A stretch of 64,000 nt of DNA from Plantago major (GCA_026545765.1 JAIFAC010000172.1:62001-126000), one strand, 5' to 3'; counted from the first letter of the stretch, positions 33,220-44,126 are shown. Numbers and translations are program-made. Notes: generated by a model not told the origin, from the letters alone.

Positions 33220-33419
33220 GATCTAGAAGAAGAGATTTAGGGTTTCATTGAGAGAACCAAAGCTAGAGAGAAGATTTTCCGAATCGACACTCTGTGTATT
33301 GTTTAAATCTTGAATAGACTTCTTCGTTTAATTTGACATGAATGTATATACTTCCTAATACCATACAATATAAAAAAATAAATGTTGAACAAATATTGAC
33401 CGGATTATGACAACGATCA

Positions 33420-33670
33420 TAAATATGAGAGACCTGATACACTAAGTCTTGAAAGAGACGGGTATTAATGAGAGACCTGAGAGACGGATTGATGTTCTTA
33501 AGTATATGTGTAATGTTTTAAACTATATCAGTAATGTTTTATGAGTGAACATTCATTTTTTTTATGTAATGTATATCACCGATGTTCTTAATAAAACGTG
33601 TAATGTTTTCGGCTATAACTGTAATTTTTATCCGTCTTTTTTAGTCTTTCTATAACACCGTCTTTCCAGA
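33420..33670. repeat. MITE (family B), second copy
   Basis: Carries GAAAGAGACGGG near the left and ATAACACCGTCTTTCC near the right, with internal GATTGATGTTCTTAAGTATAT and TATATCACCGATGTTCTT. These match in reverse complement the element nested in the hAT at 3840-4050. It lies in the spacer between LINE 2 and LINE 3. Confidence 0.55.
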
Positions 33671-33962
33671 GATTTACTCTTAATGATATTCTATTACGTT
33701 AAAATTAACTAAAATTTGAATTAACAAAATTAGAAAATGAAAAAAAAAGTTCCAAACGGACTGTTTTCGGTTCGGCAACCTACAGGCTGCCAATATACAT
33801 ATTCTGGTACATTTGTAACTCACATTTGGTTAAACCATAAGTGGCAAACATTTCCACACATGGATGAGATAAAATTATTATATAGATATTTTTACGTTAA
33901 AAAGAAAAATAATGTAAAATATTAGAAAAACGTACACAAAATTCAAAGACACCGGCAATGTC
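33671..33962. other. AT-rich spacer, no gene seen
   Basis: Short AT-rich stretch between the MITE and the target duplication of LINE 3. One small open frame (33737-33925) has no recognisable features. Confidence 0.3.
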
Positions 33963-34189
33963 TTAGTGAAACTACCTTTTTATATCTTTTTTGAGAAAGA
34001 ATGAAATTTCCATTCATGAAATAGAAGTTACAAGGAGTGACAAAAGTCTCCAACTTAGTATTACAGGCAGCAAAAGTTCAAGAGGGAAACATTGACTAGA
34101 ATAAATAGAACCAAATCATAGATCAAGGAGGTTCTGTAAATTCAAAAGGCAAAGTGCCATAACCTGTTGAATTTACTCCGCCATCACGA

Positions 34190-34777
34190 CTTAAACGATC
34201 AAGAAGTTTATTGGCTTCTACGGATATGGCTAACTCGGTGAGTGTGGAAGGCGCAAGAAGCCTTTAACTGTTCATACATGGTCCCTATTTCACTCGATAA
34301 TACTTGGCTGGATAGGATACCATTGATAACAACTTGGCAGTCACCTTCAAGGACTATTTGTTGAAAATCCATGTTTCTTGCGAGAGTGAGAGCCAAACGT
34401 GATGCATAGGCTTCAGCCAATTCAACCGAGAAGCTTCCTTGTAGACGTTTCCTTGACCAGGCTAATATTAGGCCAGTGTGGTCGCGGGCTACAGCTGCGA
34501 TCCCACCTGTTTGACCATTGCGCGGGACCGAAGCATCAAAATTCAGTTTTATCCATCCAGGCATGGGAGGGGACCAAGGGCCGAGAGCTGTGCTTGAGTT
34601 GTTTGCTTCAATTCCGATGGGCTGATAGATATTAGCTTTGTAGAAGCTTAAGTACCTGCGCATAAAGTTAACAGAATCCAAAGGGGTAAAACTTTGTTCC
34701 TCATGGACAATCCGGTTACGATTATACCAAATGCTCCAACAAGAAACAACAAAAAATTCAAATTCGCTGTTGTGCAT
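34190..34777 (-). pseudogene. LINE 3 RNase H domain
   Basis: The frame shows IKLNFDASVPRNG (first Asp), FSVELAEAYASRLALTLA (Glu helix) and IVLEGDCQVVINGI (second Asp). Near the end it has VSHIRR, where H-I-x-R-E-A-N is usual; the A-N-K-L-L-D-R-L continuation is visible in another frame at about 34205. Plant-type RNase H at the C-terminus of ORF2. Confidence 0.88.
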
Positions 34778-34798
34778 TCGAACACAAACCCCATTTAC

Positions 34799-35038
34799 TC
34801 AATCCCATGGGGAATCTCCTCCAAACATTAAAGCAGCGGAAGGTAGATTAGATAGAGCCCAAAACACTCGAGCAAAGTGGCAATCACGCAAGAGGTGAAT
34901 AATTGTTTCAGTTTCACTACCACAAACAGCACACCGTTCCTCACACGTAATATGGCGCCTTGTGAGTTCACTAGTGGTGGGTAGAGAGTTGTGCAACAGC
35001 CGCCAAAGAAAGTGTTTTATTTTACCCAGTAACTTCAT
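34799..35038 (-). pseudogene. LINE 3 zinc-binding RVT domain
   Basis: 79 residues: KIKHFLWRLLHNSLPTTSEL, then a C-x-x-R-C-A-V-C-G and H-L-L-R-D-C cluster (HITCEERCAVCGSETETIIH, LLRDCHFA). This is the classic plant L1 zinc-binding reverse-transcriptase domain and is locally intact. Confidence 0.92.
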
Positions 35039-35308
35039 GTTCCAAACAAAGTTTCAATTCTTGAACAACACTACAGAAGGCCCACCTTGGACAGAATCAG
35101 CAAGGTTTTACTTCATTTTCATGGCCAAGTGATAGGCGGAGCACACCGTATAGTGACCATGCCGCGAATAGTGCCAAATGCGGAGGTCTTCCACATCTTA
35201 TCAATGAGGGGAATTTTTAGTATCTCTTCAACGTCATCCTGCCAAAACAAATGATTAAGGATAGGCAAATCCCACTCATCAAGCGAGGGGTGTATTAGAA
35301 AAGAAACA

Positions 35309-36849
35309 TTAAGAGGTCCTCAAGATGAGGTCCGTGGTTTTGATTCGAAAAGAACTATGACCCGGGATCCACTTATCTTGCCAAATGTCTATTTTCTCAC
35401 CATTACCCACTCTCCATCTCGTCCCTTCATTGACTAACTTCATAGTAGCACATATACTCTTCCAAGTGAAAGAGGAATTAGCCTTAGGAACAGCAAGGAG
35501 AATATCAGTAGTAGGGAAATACTTGGCTGTAAGCACATGACTCAAAAGAGAATTGGGGTTTTCAACACTACGCCAAATTTGTTTACCAAGTAAAGCAAGA
35601 TTAAAGGCACGTAGATCTCTAAAACCCAACCCACCATCATGTTTGCTTTTAGTCAAGGTTTGCCAACCAACAAAATGCATCTTATCTTTTCCACCAAAAA
35701 TTACATATTAAAGATTCAAGCTCGCGGAGGAGAGAGTCAGGTAATTTAAAACAGCTCATAACATAAGTGGGAATTGCTTGTAAAACAGATTTGATTAAAA
35801 TTTCTTTCCTGGCTTTTGATAAAAAAATTACCGTCGAAAGATTGGGCTTTTTTCCACAAATTATCCCGCAGCCAACCAAAAACTTCTTTTTTACTTTTCC
35901 CCATGGTGGCAGGCAGCCCCAGATATTTTTCATGCTTATCCACCTCATGCACATTTAAAGTAGACTAGATTTGGTCTTTCAAATTAGCATCAGTGTTTCT
36001 ACTAAAAACAATAGTGGATTTATCCAGATTAATCTCTTGACCAGAACCAAGGCTATAAGTATGTAGAACATTCCTGATGGAAGAAGCAGAGTCAATAGAA
36101 GCATGGCTGAAAATCATGGTGTCATCGGCAAACAACAGGTGAGAAATGGAAGGAGCAGAAGGGCTCACTTTCACACCTTTGAGTTCACCTCTACCTACTG
36201 CCCCCTCAAATAAAGAACACAAAGCCTCGGTGCAAAGAAGAAAAAGAAAGGGGGAAAGGGGTCGCCATGATGCCTCGCTAGGGATAAAATGACCATGTTG
36301 ACTACCATTCAAGATGACAGAATAAGTAACAGAACGCACACATAGCATGATAGTATGGACAACAGAGTGATGATAACCAAGCCTGAGTAAAACATGTTCC
36401 AGAAAAGTCCACTCGACTCTATCAAAAGCTTTACTAAGATCCAACTTTAAGGCAAAGAAGCGTTTTTTTCCTTTCGTTTTGCTCTTCAGGTAATGGTTAA
36501 TCTCATAAGACACAAGCACGTTGTCAGTAATCAATCTTCCAGGAATAAAAGCAGACTAATTTTCACTAATAATGGCATTCATAAAAGGCTTGAGACGATT
36601 TGCAATGCATTTAGAGGCAACTTTATACACCACATTACTAAGACTGATCGGCCTGAACTGGGTAATAAGATCAGGATTTTTACATTTAGGAATCAACACA
36701 ATGTGAGTATAATTAAGTTGCTCATCTAAAATACCATTGTTCAGCAGATTCAAGCAACAATTAGTAACAGACTGACCAACAATTTTCCAATATTTTTGGA
36801 AAAATAGTACAGGGAAACCATCAGGACCAGGCGACTTAAGAGGGTACAT
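35309..36849 (-). pseudogene. LINE 3 reverse transcriptase and post-RT region
   Basis: Frame 36849-36556: YPLKSPGPDGFPVLFFQKYW and FRPISLSNVVYKVASKCIAN. Frame 36534-35965: [20 protein letters not shown] (first catalytic Asp), a degenerate G-x-R-Q-G-D-P position ([17 protein letters not shown]) and [13 protein letters not shown] (F-A-D-D catalytic pair). Frames 35954-35682 and 35680-35309 hold the EKYLGLP and WQTLTKSKHDGGLGFRDL post-RT motifs. Three breaks separate the frames. Confidence 0.92.
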
Positions 36850-37406
36850 TTGGAAAAGAGAGAGTTTTACCTCAGTTGCAGTAAAGGGAGCTCGGAGTGA
36901 CTAATTCATCTCTTCACTCACTTTGGGTAACAAATGTTCCAGAGCAGCTTCTATATGCTCCATGGCTGGGTTGATGGAGCTAAAAAATTTCTTGAAATAA
37001 TCCACTGCAATTGTACCCATACCATCCAAATCAGAAATAATGGCTCCCGATTCATTTTTCAGACCCTTGACTTCATTTTTTGTTGAGCGTTAGGACGCTT
37101 TGGCATGGAAGAATCTTGTATTCCGGTTACCTTCCTAAACCCATTGAACCTTAGCTCTCTGATGACACATAGTATTTTCCCGTTCAAGAATTTCCTCAAG
37201 TTTCTGCTTTGTGCTCTCCTGTCTTTGAGAGGTCATGATCGGCCTTCCTCAAGGTCGCTAACTGGATCTCGATTCCTAATTTCCCTCGATACTCCCAAAC
37301 TCGATTTCCATTTGAGCAAATTTCAATCCGACACGCCTCAGAAGAAGAGAGAAGATCGCTACCGATTCCAAAGCTAAGAGATGACTCGCCACGCCTCAGG
37401 TTCAAC
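36850..37406 (-). pseudogene. LINE 3 linker between endonuclease and RT
   Basis: The region between the RT start and the CACTA-3 insertion corresponds to the L1 segment after the endonuclease (charged helices, K-F-F-H-x-x-A type motif in intact elements). On the minus strand it is readable only in fragments. No other feature is visible. Confidence 0.5.
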
Positions 37407-37799
37407 CACTACAAGAAATCCGCTTAGCGACCACCATTAGCGACGGATAGAATCACGCTATTTAGCTTACCTAATCGCTAATTTTAGCGACTTAATGGAG
37501 ACGGATTGAGCGATTCGCCAATCCGTCAAGCTAATTTAGCTTACGGATGTTTTTCCGTCGTTAAATAGCTGACGGATTTATTAAATCCCCTAAATAAGTT
37601 GACCAAATTACAAAATAAAAAAAAATCAAAAGGTAACTAGCGACGGATCGCGTTGTTGTTAACTAGCTTACGGATAGCGATCCGTCGCTAAAACCTTGAT
37701 ACCATCGGCAAGAGTTCTTTCTTCCCCATTTTCTTCCTTCTTCCGCCTTCCTTCTTCCTTCGCCATTTCCAATTTTCCGACTAAATCTCAATTGCTCCG

Positions 37800-38556
37800 C
37801 CAATTTTGGAGTCTTCAAGCTCGTGGGACAAGGAGCTCGTGTGGTCAATCAATTTCATCTTTTCACCACTAAATCAAGGTATTTTGGCTAAAACCTTAAC
37901 TTTGTCAAATTTGGGAATTTTGTTAATTTTGCCTAATTTGAGCAATTGAACGCTTATTGTAAGTATGTAGTAGTTAGTTTAGCTTATATTACGTAGTGTG
38001 TTAACTTTGAGATGTTCAATTGATGTATCGATTGTGAATTTGAATTTTTAGTATAATGTTAGAATGTTTGGAAGTATGTAGGGTTGTTAATTTGATATTT
38101 TCGTATATGTAGTAGGATTAGAAAGATTTAGTTTAGTGTTTTGGAACCCTTACTTGTTGAAAAATTTGGGAATTTTGATAATTTCGACTAATTAGATCAA
38201 TTGTATGTTTATGGGAGATATAGTATACTAGCTAGTTAACTTTGTGCAATTGATATATTGATTCTGAATTTGTATTGCTAATTATTATAATGTTAGGATG
38301 TTTGTAATTAAGTACGTAGTAATTTTGATTCGATAAATTCGTATATATACACTAGATTATGAAGATTTAATTAAGTGTTTTGAGACTATTTGGTGATTAT
38401 ATTAACGTAAAATGCATGTTATAAATCTAATCATTGTAGACGTGTCAGGCTAATCATATAATTATATATTTGGTGAGTAGCTTTCTTACGCTAACACATG
38501 GATTTTAACTTCTAACTACTATATATATCTAATCATGTAATTGTGTCCACAGCCTT
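37800..38556 (+). promoter_or_regulatory. CACTA-3 leader exon and first intron
   Basis: The leader phrase CTCGTGGGACAAGGAGCTCG matches the CACTA-2 leader. An exon end at AAATCAAG with donor GTATTTTGG (about 37880) is followed by AT-rich intron-like sequence and an acceptor GTGTCCACAG at about 38552. The next exon starts with CCTTTTCAGAGAG and the ATG at 38578. Inferred from conservation with CACTA-2. Confidence 0.5.
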
Positions 38557-38577
38557 TTCAGAGAGAAGAATCCAACA

Positions 38578-39224
38578 ATGGCAGATGACGTGATTGAAGA
38601 ACTGCTTCAACAGAAGTTGGAAACAGAATTTGCAGATTGGTTCAAGGAGTACGACGTAAATCCGCCAACAAAGTCACATGTCCTTACTTAGAATCTCTAG
38701 CGTAGGGACCAAATGTAAAGGTCTCCACATTCTCATCTTACATAGTAAATGGCCTTAGGTTTCAAACAATTGAGTCTAACACCGCCATGGCCACAAGCAA
38801 TTCGGTGTGTGTAAGGGGGCAAGATCAAGATGCAAATGATGATTTGTATGATTTCTACGGGAACCTGAGACGAATTGTGCGACTTGAATATCCGGGGTTT
38901 CCTTTGAAAAGAACCTTTCTGTTTGATGTTGACTGGTATGATCCTACTCCAAGTGGTACGCAGAAACACGAGCTCTATCAAATGGTAGAAATTAACCATA
39001 GGAAGAGGTATCGATTAAGTATGAACCGCTTATCTTGGCGATTCAAGCACGGCAGGGGTTTATTGAATATCCAAGCCTCAAACGCGATAAGGTGGATTGG
39101 TCATGGCGATGCATATACAGGCCCGCCCCGAGTAGAGTACATTGATAAGGACGATTCAATTACCAACTCAGATCAAGAAGAGGTCGTCGATCAAACAAAT
39201 GAAAGCCCGCATGTAAGCCGATGA
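38578..39224 (+). pseudogene. CACTA-3 transposase C-terminal remnant (DUF4216 region)
   Basis: The reading frame from ATG 38578 (MADDVIEELLQQKLETEFAD, then WFKEY) matches the segment just after DUF4218 in CACTA transposases. It soon meets a stop. Frame 38787-39224 (145 aa) carries the DUF4216 pattern: VRLEYPGFPLKRTFLFDVDW, then YDPTPSG, then YQMVEINHRKRY and YIDKDDS. Everything upstream of the C-terminal region (associated domain, Transposase_21 core, DUF4218) is missing, consistent with one large internal deletion that joined the leader to the 3' part of the gene. Confidence 0.85.
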
Positions 39225-39419
39225 TGAGTTCATAGACCGGTGAAGACCAATTTATAGACTTAATAATAGCCGATGAGGACGAGGGTATGTGTATCAGATG
39301 CTTAGTTGTTATGTGTATATATGATTAGTTGTCGATTATTATTACTTTAATATCTCAAATGTATATTCATGTATTCTTTACTAACTCATTAATTTTTTCT
39401 TGCAATTTCTTATTTGCAG

Positions 39420-41341
39420 ATGTCATACCAAAGGAAGTCGACATACCTTCCTCCCGGTTTAGGGTTGCTAGTCCAATGGGTTCTAGTAGTACCCTAATAG
39501 TCATGGTAGTCCTCTCGCTGATACGACATCGGGGAGCAGCAGCCTCAGTACCAGAGACTCCACCACCTACACGGCTTCGCTTCCCGGTGACTACCCTCCG
39601 ACGGGTGTCTCAGATTGACGCTGAAAGACGGTGCTACATTTCGTGGAAACCGTGTTGTTCCCCAATGGCAGAACAAGTAAGTATTATGGAGTTGTAGAAC
39701 ATACACTTAAGATAAATATATGTTACATGATTTTACTAATGAATATTTGTTTCTTGTTTGTCTCATTGATAATGTGTTTTGGCCTCCGATGCCCTTTGAC
39801 AAACTAGGCAAAATCTTCAGGGGAGGCGGAGATGCCGGACAGGAGGCGAGAAGTGGTCAAACGTCCGGACGGATGAAGCACTTTTACTTCGACGAGTCAC
39901 AGTAGCTTAAATGTTACAATTAATGCTTTATTTGTTTTTTAATCATTATGTTAATGTGTGTGGTATGTTAGCCACTATATCTCGTGGAGTGGTATGTTAG
40001 CCACTAAGCTTGTTTTGATGTGTTAGTCACCATTTATGAACTTGTTGTGTCGCTTGAGTGGTATGTTAGCCATCGAACTTGGGTGATATGTTAGTCACCA
40101 TTGTGTTAGTCAATTTTAGGACAATTTGAGTGGTATGTTAGCTAAGCTTGTTTTGATGTGTTAGTCACCATTTATGAACTTTTGTGTCGCTTGAGTGGTA
40201 TGTTAGCCACCGAACTTGGGTGATATGTTAGTCACTATCAGGTTAGTCAATTTTAGGACAATTTGAGTGTTATGTTAGCCATCGAGCTTGTTTTGATGTA
40301 GGACTACTACATTTCAGCTTCATTTTAGTGTTATATTTAAATTGTTATCTTTCTTTATACTTGTGTAATTTTTACTTTGAATGGAATTGTTGTAGAAGGA
40401 CTATTTCATTCCCAATGCTACCGGTGTCCCATTGTACTCGCCGAGACTTTAGGGTCCGACATCTACAGTGAAAATGGTCTACAAAATGAAGGAGACACGC
40501 AGTACCAACTCGGTGGGGATGACGAGTGGGCACTGTGGTCGACGATCGAATGATCCTTCATCCAGATCAAGCGTAAGAATGCATAAAATCGCTTGTCCGA
40601 GCCGCATGATGGTACGGGCATCGCTAGACATCACTACGGGTCGCGAGCTATTGTTACAGCATCACGGATGGAGGATAGTAAATATGTTGTTTATGACTTG
40701 AATATGATACATACGCTTTTAGCTTTCATTTCAATCAACTAACTACTTGTTTGCACATATGTTTTTTAGGCTAATAAAGAATGTACCAAGAGTGCTCACT
40801 ACCACTTCAAGAAGGCTGTCAAGAATGGCATCCGGATCGACGTGAGGGCCAAACGACATGCACGCTTTTCTTAAGGTTAATTACATGTGTATTTGAGTAT
40901 TTTAATTAAAGTGATTCCTAAAATTACATCTCATTTCAGACGCAACCAACAATTGCAAGAGTGAGGTCGAGGAGGATGGACGAGAGGATGATCGACGGCC
41001 ATGAGTCACAATTGAAGAGCAAGACCAGATCTTCTTCGAGGTCAACCCAATGGACAAAGAAGGGTCGAATGTATGGATTGGGAAGTTTAGGCCCTTCCAT
41101 GAGTTCCGTAGCTTCAATGTCCTGTGGATCGATCGCGATCTAACCTCTACACGCAATAAAGAAAGTTAACGAGATGATGACCTCTCCAATGTAAAATAGT
41201 CGACTAAGGCAAATTACGAGCAAGTGCTTGAGGAATGTGCTCAGATGGCCAAGCGGATGGACGATTTGACCCAGATGTTCAAGAGCTCTTCAGCCTCACC
41301 CACCGCCTCCCGATTATCCTTAGTTACATCGACTTGTTATG
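39420..41341 (+). pseudogene. CACTA-3 TnpA-like gene (En/Spm second gene), multi-exon
   Basis: Exon-like pieces: from 39420 after an acceptor (MSYQRKSTYLPPG); about 39778-39905 (WPPMPFDKLGKIFRG, SGRMKHFYFDES), matching CACTA-2; about 40397-40700 (DYFIPNATGVPLYSP, then a DDEWALW stretch in a second frame); 40770-40876 (ANKECTKSAHYHFKKAVKNG); 40940-41150; and 41205-41341, a C-terminal coil (EECAQMAKRMDDLTQMFKS) ending in a stop. The order fits the plant En/Spm second protein. Frames change between pieces, by introns and probably by real breaks. Confidence 0.55.
39958..40300. repeat. CACTA-3 internal minisatellite (GTGGTATGTTAGCCAC)
   Basis: Alternating GTGGTATGTTAGCCAC and GGTGATATGTTAGTCACC motifs, separated by TTTGTGTCGCTTGA, GAACTT and CAATTTTAGGACAATTTGA spacers. 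It is the reverse complement of the CACTA-2 array and lies between exon-like pieces of the TnpA-like gene. Confidence 0.9.
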
Positions 41342-41859
41342 GATAATTTGACACTATTTCACCTTCTAATTTTGTTTCGGATTATTTGTAGATAATTTAT
41401 ATAGTTTCGATATATTAATGCAATTTAATTGTTTCGTATATTATCTACGACTATATTATGTGAAAAACAGTGAAAAAGAAATATTTAAAAAAATAAATAA
41501 ATTTCAAACAGAGATTTAGCGACTAATTATGTCCGTCGCTAAAACATATAAATTCCGCTAAATACCAATCGAACTAAGCGGATTAGTTCAGGAATTTAGC
41601 GACGGAATTATTCCGCCGCTAAACCCGCCTCTAATTAGAGACGACAGAATCCGCCAATGCGATTTAATCGGTCAACGGATTAATCTGTCGCTAAAGTCGT
41701 TATTTAGCGACGGATCCCTTATCCGTCGCTAAAAAACATTGTGACGCATTGTTTGGGGACGGGGTATTATCCGTCGCTAAGGATTTAGCGACGGATCGGT
41801 CCAGTTTTAGCGACGGATAATTCCGTCGCTAAAACTGGTTTTTTTTGTAGTGAACCCAC

Positions 41860-42608
41860 ATAGCTTCGAATTTGAAGGTCTGCCTTTTCTGGCGTTGACT
41901 CACCCGGTTGCCTTCAAAGATAAGCTTAATCGGGTTGTGATCTGAGTAGCTACACTTGAGATGATGAACCGACGCCATGGGAAAGATTTGACGCCAGGAT
42001 GCATTAGCTAGAGCTCGATCTAGCCTGATGCGGATAGTGTTAGGGTGGACTCTCTTATTAGACCAAGTAAAGTCATATCCAGTGTAACCCAAATCAGAGA
42101 GTCCAGCTTGTTGAATGCAGTCTCAAAAATCCCGAATTCGATAAGGAGCAACAGTGAGGCCACCTAACTTTTCTGAATTAAAGAGAATTTCTTTGTAATC
42201 ACCCATACAAAGCCAAGCTTGATTCGAGAGAGAACCAAGTCGTTTCAACAAATTCCAAGTATGCTTTCTTTTACTCAAATCCGGTTCACCGTAAAATCCA
42301 GTGAAATTCCAAGTTACATCAATATTACATAATTTCACTTGAGCATCTATATGGTGTCTAGAGTAACTTTGAAGAGTAACAAGAGTTTCTTTGGACCAAA
42401 GGAGGGCTAATCCCCCCGATTTACCTATAGCGTTAACAGAAAAACCAAAAACATTAAATTTAGCTTTCAATCTATCAATACCACGAGCATCAAGTCTTGT
42501 TTCCATGAGAAAGATAATATGGGGGCGAGATTCTTTGATCAAATCTCCAAGTTCCTGAACTGTCCAAAGGCCCCCTAAGACTTGACAGTTCCAAGCAATG
42601 CAACTCAT
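41860..42608 (-). pseudogene. LINE 3 endonuclease
   Basis: Frame 42608-42123 starts MSCIAWNCQVLGGLWTVQEL (W-N-x-x-G start) and has PHIIFLMETRLD (catalytic Glu in M-E-T), GGLALLWS, and a WLCMGDYKEIL segment (the G-D-F-N-E position, with K for N). Frame 42092-41860 has GYTGYDFTWSNKR, RIRLDRALANASW and a YSDHNPIKL motif (catalytic S-D-H). A single break lies between the two frames. The N-terminal residues and active-site signatures are well preserved. Confidence 0.93.
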
Positions 42609-42744
42609 TGGGATAGGCGAGGTTGCATTGCAACCTCCGCCTCTGGTACTTGGTCATGAATGACAATGCCATTGTTCGAACGCTTAAAGGGCCGATCACC
42701 TAAAAAGTCTCCTTTCTAACATTCTTTCTTCTTCGTCACGGTGA

Positions 42745-44126
42745 CTATTCTTTTACCTTTATCAAGGGTGGGACGACCTCGTTTCTTAGGTTGGGACTGG
42801 AGTTGGGTGGGGCTGTGGGAATGATGGGCAGGGGGTATGGACTGATTTTGGGTGCGGTTCCAGTGAGTGTGGTTATTGAAATGTCTGTTTGGGGAATTAA
42901 ATCGGTTTGGGCTTGGAATGGGTTGCTGGATTGCATAAGGGCTGGTGAGAAGTTGGGCTTGCGGGTTAGTGGATAGGTTGGAGGAAGGGATGATGTTTTG
43001 TGTTGGATTGGTAGGTGTTGATAATGGGCTTTGGGTAATTTGAGTAGTGGATTGGGGTATAGGCCCAAAGTGATAGGGAGAGGGTTGAGAGATGGGTTTT
43101 ACGGCAGTTGGTATGGAGGAGAAAATGGTAGGTTTGAGAGATTGGGGAGAGACAGTGGGATTGATTGCAAGATTCCTTCCATTTTTGAATGGTTGACTTT
43201 CTCATTTGGAACCAGAATTATGGCCTTAGATTGTGGATCATCACTAACTTCTCCAAACTTACCAAAACCAGCATCTGACGTTACCGGATCAGAAACTGGC
43301 GGTGGAATCCGGTCAACAAAGACTCGTCGCATGGCAGCCGACTCAGACGAACCCCCTATCACTCGATCACGCTGATGTCTCGTAGAGGCACGCAACCAGG
43401 GACCCCATTCTAGTGAATCCTCACTAACATTACCACCAGCCGCTTCAATGTCAAACTGGATCTTACAGTCCTTGAGTAGATGACTGATTATACCACAGCG
43501 ATAACAAAATTGGGCAACCGCTCATAGGTGAAAGAAACGATGATAGATTCGCCGTTAGTACATTTAACACGAAGGGCACGCTTAATCGGTTTAGTGATAT
43601 CCAACTTGACTCTTAAACGCAAATGAAGACCTTCTGAAGAGTCACTTCCAGTAGTCAAATCATCAAATTCCCCAATTCCATTACCAATAACCGTTGCCAT
43701 AGCTCTGTGCATCATGCCGACTGGAATACCTGTTACAAGAACATGGAAAGCTACCTGGTTGAGACTCATAGTGGCTGGATCATTGCCATCTTCAATCTGA
43801 GCCAGAACCACCAAATTCTTTTCGAAGGACCAAGGTCCCTGCACTAGGACCCTCCGCATATCCAGGTCATGGTTGAATTTGAAGAGTAACCTATCGTTGT
43901 GAATTTTTTGGACTTCCATGCCGTAAATTAGTTCCCAGCTATTAGCCATCAGTTGCTTGAAAGAGTCGAGGTGCACTGCTCGTTTAGCCAAAGTGCAACC
44001 AACCAAAGTCGTGACAAAGTTATCTTTCGAGGTAGTCCAAGCCTCTACAGGTGCCTGGACCCCTCAGATTCTTCCTCCGTGAGCTTAAGCTGTTTCGACA
44101 TTTTAGCAACAAGGTCGTCAGCCATA
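42745..44126 (-). pseudogene. LINE 3 ORF1 (DUF4283 and zinc knuckle)
   Basis: The start is MADDLVAKMSKQLKLTEEES at 44126. A frameshift near 44045 leads into the frame at 44006-43488 with the DUF4283 domain: LLFKFNHDLDMRRVLVQGPW, SFEKNLVVL, HVLVTGIPVGMMHRAMA. It runs into an R-L-P-x-F-C-Y-R-C-G-x-x-x-H-x-x-x-D-C knuckle near 43440-43510. The remainder (43395-42745) is a low-complexity P/S/T-rich tail with many GLG or PNP-like repeats. Confidence 0.9.

Larger units (their letters stand above)
16414..33337 (-). mobile_element. L1-type LINE 2, full-length shell with two large insertions
   Basis: Minus-strand L1 LINE bounded by an 11-bp target duplication ATGAATGTATA (16403-16413 and 33338-33348). 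A T-run (the minus-strand poly(A)) lies just inside at about 16416-16428. In transcription order: 5'UTR (33337-33220), ORF1 (33219-31444), endonuclease, RT, zinc-binding domain, RNase H (to 17541), then a long 3' region to 16429. It is split by CACTA-2 (23248-31308) and by a solo LTR (21302-22909). Removing these and their duplications leaves about 7.25 kb, a normal full-length plant L1. ORFs carry several frameshifts, so the element is inactive. Confidence 0.9.
37407..41852 (+). mobile_element. CACTA-3, internally deleted CACTA (En/Spm) transposon
   Basis: A 4446-bp element with left end CACTACAAGAAATCCGCT and right end (reverse complement) CACTACAAAAAAAACCAG, flanked by the 3-bp target duplication AAC (37404-37406, 41853-41855). 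Subterminal GCGACGGAT-type repeats occur at both ends (37435-37690 and 41515-41830); the left set also has AGCTTACGG variants. Genes run left to right: leader and first intron (37800-38550), the last part of the main transposase (38578-39224) and a TnpA-like gene (39420-41341). The transposase core present in CACTA-2 has been deleted, so this copy cannot make transposase. Confidence 0.95.
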
